From the NCBI RefSeq assembly GCF_963678635.1, contig NC_087068.1, positions 40,261,649-40,325,648 of the forward strand: a DNA stretch of 64,000 nucleotides, read 5' to 3'. Each line of letters opens with the position of its first letter. Position 1 is the stretch's first letter. Made by a program: the position numbers and the translations under genes. The DNA is from Symsagittifera roscoffensis (Eukaryota; Xenacoelomorpha; Acoela; Convolutidae). The notes beneath the pieces were generated by a model, which was not told where the DNA came from, did not search any database, and saw nothing but the letters and a program-made list of their open reading frames with translations. Below are positions 59,878 to 64,000 of the stretch, in pieces.

Positions 59878-60292
59878 TTCGTACTTTGGTGAAAAAGTTG
59901 GACCGACTTCTCAGTGGGGTTCGTTTTTGTGGAATGAGAGCTTTTGTTTTTCTTTTTCTTGTTGTTGTTGTTGTTGTTGCTCTCTTCCGTTTTCTACTCA
60001 TATGGGATTTACTGCGTCCAGCTCCAACTTGTTTTTTGATTGTGTTTTTTACTGTGTTTTTCAAGGCTTGTTTGGGCGTTTTCTTCCTCGTTGCTATGTC
60101 TATTAATTCGGGTGCTGCTTGAACAAGTAATTCTTTTCCAATACGTTTTGCTGCTGGTACTATAAATTTCCGAGCTAACGGAAGTGCTACTCGTCCAATA
60201 CCCATAGCCAGAGCACCGAAGCCACTACCCCGCTGTCTGTAATGTCCTGAGAAGTGAGGCATGGTCGCTTGATTATGATAGTATGCCTCCAT
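59867..60292 (-). CDS. pX-like basic virion core / membrane-active protein, 141 aa
   Basis: The N-terminal GSGFGALAMGIGRVALPLAR is a glycine-hydrophobic amphipathic segment, followed by helical KFIVPAAKRIGKELLVQAAP and a lysine/arginine tail with a threonine run (RKRKRATTTTTT). This pattern is that of the short basic protein found next to the Polinton MCP and likened to adenovirus pX (mu) or pVI. It probably binds DNA in the virion and is cleaved by the adjacent protease. Its stop overlaps the MCP start by 11 bases. Confidence 0.75.
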   Translation of the reverse strand: MEAYYHNQATMPHFSGHYRQRGSGFGALAMGIGRVALPLARKFIVPAAKRIGKELLVQAAPELIDIATRKKTPKQALKNTVKNTIKKQVGAGRSKSHMSRKRKRATTTTTTRKRKTKALIPQKRTPLRSRSNFFTKVRNDF

Positions 60293-60333
60293 AATCTTAA
60301 TCAGAAAACTTTTGAAATTTTAAAGTCAAAACA

Positions 60334-60533
60334 NNNNNNNNNNNNNNNNNNNNNNNNNNNNNNNNNNNNNNNNNNNNNNNNNNNNNNNNNNNNNNNNNNN
60401 NNNNNNNNNNNNNNNNNNNNNNNNNNNNNNNNNNNNNNNNNNNNNNNNNNNNNNNNNNNNNNNNNNNNNNNNNNNNNNNNNNNNNNNNNNNNNNNNNNNN
60501 NNNNNNNNNNNNNNNNNNNNNNNNNNNNNNNNN
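60334..60533. other. Assembly gap (200 N)
   Basis: Exactly 200 undefined bases, a conventional scaffold-gap size of unknown true length. It begins 42 bases past the pX start and ends inside host repeat. Confidence 0.99.
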
Positions 60534-63500
60534 GCTCTGCAATTTTGCAAAACGATTTATAATGTACTTTTTTTTGTTAAAAAAAGCAATTTGAGAAAAC
60601 TGGATTAACTTTTATTTCGCTGGAAAATCTGATTAATTTCCAGTTTCGAAATCAGAAGCCGATCACGTTTTTCTTGTTCTTTACACTTTTGCTGTTCGAT
60701 AGTTGAGTTTGTCTTCATTTTAACAATGAAAATGTACTGAACTTAAAAAGAAATCACAAGTCAAATCACGAAAAATCAAGTGAGACGATTAAACTTCAAG
60801 ACTTTTTCCTGAAAAAAATCACCAAGACCTACATAATAGTACTCACTACGTTTTATTACTCTTAAAAACGCTTTGTTCGCAAGCAAATGCGGATGACTCT
60901 TGGAATTTTCTGTTTAGGATCCGACTCTCAAATCGATCGAAGCAACCGTGTCACCAGACGATCTGTAGCCATCTAACATCACGAATGCCCAAATTCTCAT
61001 CAGGAACCATATTAACGGTCCAAAACTATACACCAAATATGATCCAAATTTTTAGCTAAGTTAGTTTAATACAAAAACCTTCGATGTACATGAAACTTGG
61101 TTTAATTTAACTACTGTTTCACTAATTTCAAATAAAGCAAGGAACAATATTCAAGATATTAAATATTCAAGATTCCTGTTTTGAGATCTTTATCATAAAA
61201 ACGTTCAAAAAGTGTGATTTAATTAAAAATAGCTTCCAAAATAAACATTTAACCCTTTTTATAAACGCAACAATAGTTACATCAGAGAAGCCAGAAGATA
61301 AGTTCTCCCAGCAACAAACAAATAAGAGTTTCCAGTTTTTATTTATCTATCTTTCGCGTAACTCAGCACAGCGGGTAGTGCCATAGGCTGCCATTTAGTA
61401 CCCCCTCCCCCTTTATTCACAAACAGGACTCCCTTGTCAATGCACACTTTGACAGTTCCCAAAGTGTACACCTGGCGCGAATCGTGAAATACTCCTGGAA
61501 CAGGTGCGAACAGAAGGTTCAGTTCCGAGCATCTTCGTTCCACTAGGTCTCGGAAAGTGTCCAATTGCATCATAGATGCAGACGAGGAGTCGACACCTGA
61601 TTGCTGTTGCAGTCGCAAGATGCTCTGAAACAAGATCAACTACCAGTTAGGACTTCAATGATGAAAAATAATCCCAATTCAAGAAAGCTGGATCAAAAGG
61701 TAACTGGGAAATATTGAAACTAAAACCCACTTTTGAAGCACAAGTCATGCACGCTTTTCTGCGACAGTTGCCGTTTTATATTGAGAGTATAATCTGCCTT
61801 CAATTAGCGAATTAATTTGAAATGAACTTGAAATAGCACAAGTTCAAGAAAACTTAATTCACTCTTCATTCACGCTTAAAAACTTAAAATAGCCAACAGA
61901 CAGTTGGAAAAAAATCAATGGCTGCAAGCAAACCGAAAAAAAATACTGATTTACTTTAAAAAAAAACTCATCATTCGAACTTCAAAAGAACATATATGGC
62001 CTTAAAGCTCTGTGAAATACTTGAATGAATGATCGACGTTTTTTTGATAACATGAACCCAGAACTAGAAGTCGATCACGTTTTTCCAGACCTTTACAATT
62101 TTGCTGTTCGATAGTGGAGTATGCGTTCTTTACAACTAAAAAAAATAGAACAAGTAAACCACGAACAAGTAAATTTGAGCCTGAACAAATTTTGACTTCT
62201 GAAAAAAAACGAACAAAAAATCACGACATAAACAAGATTCTGAACTACGCTTATCGACTCTTAAACATTGCAAACACGCCAAGGATTTCAAGGAAAGAAA
62301 AAAGTCATTTTTTACACAATTTTTGACTTTCGGAGACTAAATACATCACGTCGAAGATCTTTAGATGAAACAAGATCAACAGCTTTTTTTTAATTCCGCA
62401 GAAAAATCTTTAAATAAAAATTCGTTTTCGAAACAAAAACTCGCATTTTTCTTAGCGCCACATGCCGTTTCCATTGGTATAAATTGCCTTCAAATTAGAA
62501 AATGAAACTGAGCTAATCCTGAAAAGCTAAGCCACAAACCGCAAAAAAAAAACAAATTCGAGCTTGATTAAACAAGGTTTTTACCTGAAAAAGCAGCACA
62601 CGGCTGATTAAAGGTTTCGACCTGTTTATTGCTACAATAAAATCCAGGATCATAGCCGACAAAAAAAAACATTCTAACGCTGTTCGATAGTGGAGTTTGA
62701 AATCCTTTTTGCCAAAGTCAATGATCTGAACCTAAGACAAACTTAAAAGTCAAGCCGCGAAAAAAAGTAAATTTGAGCTTGAAAAAATTTGAATACTTTT
62801 CCTGAAAAAAAAACAAAAAAATTATTGCGACCTATGTAAGAGTCTGATCTGCGTTCATCGACTCTTAACAAGGTCCAGCTGTGAAACGAAACCCCGAACT
62901 TAAGGGTACAAAGGCGACCGCGTTACCTCTAAGCCCTAAGTGGGAAGGAGTCTCGATGCGCTGGCTGGTTGATTGTCTTTGAATTTAATAGGAAGCAAGA
63001 CAAATATCTGCAAAATCACACAGAAAGTTGTTCACGGGAGCAAAAAGCCTAGCACCCGGCTGCAACAACCTTGCTTGTCCCAAGGGTACTTATTATTCTT
63101 TTTAGCTAGGAACCATTAGTTTTTTCACTGCAATTGATGCATTTAAAAAGCATTAACTGTGTTAATTCATTGCAAACCAAAAGTAGTTACTTAGGTTGAA
63201 AAATTAATTGCATCGTACAATAAATCTACGCTGCACATGTGTAAAAGCTTGGAAAACCCCTTATCCTTCAAGAATTTCTATGCTTTGGAAAGTAAACTGA
63301 CAAAAAACAAGCAGACAAACGAAAGTCCCAGAAATCTCTAACTCAATAGATTTATACAGGCAAAGCTGCGCTTCGCAAACATTAGCGAGAATACGACAAA
63401 AAAGTAGCTTCATAAAGTGAAGTAAAAGAAAGTAGAAAAAAGCCTCGATTTGATAAAACTTCGCTGCGTATGTGATTCGAACCTGCGACTTCGAGATTAG

Positions 63501-64000
63501 GAGTCTCACAATCTGACCTCTCGGTCATGAACGCTAAAATATCGACAAACAATTAAAGCAGCTATATATGCTTATAAAATTGCCTATGCGATGCAGCAAA
63601 AATTCACCAAATACAGATAGACACAATTTTGCAAAAAAAAAGTTCGAAAACAACAAGCTGAATGCCTCCACATTAACTTTGCATGTAATAAATTGGAATA
63701 CTTAAAGCCTAATTTTGTATAAAAAAATTAAGCATTTCAAAAAAATTGCGAGATAAATTGAGTTAAAAAAATTTCTTGAAGTCATATTTTTATGATTGAA
63801 GTTGCTTGAAACAAATAGCTTTTTTCGGTTCTTCCAACAAATAAAAATACATCAGCTCTGTTAATTTTTCATAATCCACTGTCAAAGCACATTCTATCAA
63901 AAAGCCGTAGAGGTGCCACCAAAAGTGGCACCAATATTTGCGACTTAGATTGAAAAAAGGATAGTCGTACTATTACACTACGCTCGCAAGTGTAAAAAAC
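60534..64000. repeat. Second copy of the 3.47-kb segment (40139-43609)
   Basis: Collinear with 40139-43609 to the window end. Differences are scattered single bases and short indels (for example a 10-base insertion near 63017). It includes the SINE at about 63349-63535. Its start coincides with the gap edge, so its true extent is unknown. Confidence 0.9.
61343..61624 (-). CDS. TFIP11: TFIP11 last exon, second copy
   Basis: Identical in protein sequence to the exon at 40959-41240, with the same acceptor (TTTCAG ending at 61625) and stop. No other TFIP11 exon is visible on this side, although upstream exons could lie beyond 64000. It is either a partial gene duplicate or the same exon from another haplotype. 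Confidence 0.8.
   Translation of the reverse strand, partial: SILRLQQQSGVDSSSASMMQLDTFRDLVERRCSELNLLFAPVPGVFHDSRQVYTLGTVKVCIDKGVLFVNKGGGGTKWQPMALPAVLSYAKDR

Larger units (their letters stand above)
48446..60333. mobile_element. Polinton/Maverick copy R, near-intact but running into an assembly gap
   Basis: The terminus starts 5'-AGTAGTATTG at 48446. Gene order: polB (-, three exons), orphan with NLS (-), PC4-like (+), HxH orphan (+), adenain-like protease (-), MCP (-), pX-like (-). pX, MCP and protease form a compact intron-free capsid block: the first two overlap and the last two are 13 bases apart. Only one coding lesion is visible (MCP frameshift). Integrase, FtsK-like packaging ATPase and penton, normally part of a Polinton, are not seen, and the second terminal repeat is missing. 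All could lie in the N gap. Confidence 0.93.

Overview
This is nuclear DNA from an AT-rich animal genome, most likely an invertebrate; I cannot name the species. The evidence is spliced genes with GT-AG introns, metazoan protein families (TFIP11, InaF-motif), many SINE/MITE-type repeats, and two copies of a Polinton/Maverick (adintovirus-like) element. A 200-base N run at 60334-60533 marks a scaffold join.

Layout. 1-9598 is the polB-proximal end of a degraded Polinton (copy L), cut by the window start. It ends with a 5'-AG terminus and directly abuts an in-frame relic (9599-9812) of a second, older Polinton gene, so it looks like a nested insertion. 9600-27900 is mostly non-coding host DNA: a hAT-type MITE with an 8-bp target duplication (11256-11618), two members of a GGCC-TIR MITE family (12201-12918, 14245-14448), an unrecognised coding exon (13039-13491), a 550-bp dispersed repeat (14621-15171, with an inverted partner at 30742-31290), and a 1.4-kb tandem array (20085-23600). 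27943-28188 is the first coding exon of an InaF-motif single-pass membrane protein. 32431-38703 is a tandem segmental duplication, followed by two fold-back elements (39169-39261, 39277-39572). 40959-47889 holds four C-terminal exons of the splicing factor TFIP11 on the minus strand, with tRNA-derived SINEs in its introns.

48446-60333 is the second Polinton (copy R), inverted relative to copy L and nearly intact where visible. It carries a three-exon protein-primed DNA polymerase B with three N-terminal C2H2 fingers, a nuclear-type orphan protein, a PC4-like candidate ssDNA-binding protein, an orphan with an HxH motif, an adenain-like protease, a double-jelly-roll major capsid protein (one frameshift) and a pX-like basic core protein. 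Replication genes (polB, the orphan) and the capsid block (pX, MCP, protease) all lie on the minus strand, and the two small genes between them lie on the plus strand. Integrase, packaging ATPase and penton are not visible and could lie in the gap. After the gap, 60534-64000 repeats 40139-43609, including the last TFIP11 exon. This is either a segmental duplication or an uncollapsed haplotype.

The most interesting material is the Polinton gene set and its regulation (repeated 19-mers in a divergent promoter, a palindromic terminus, spliced polB), the Polinton-in-Polinton nesting, and the position of copy R upstream of TFIP11 exons. All statements of identity are by eye; no alignment was computed.
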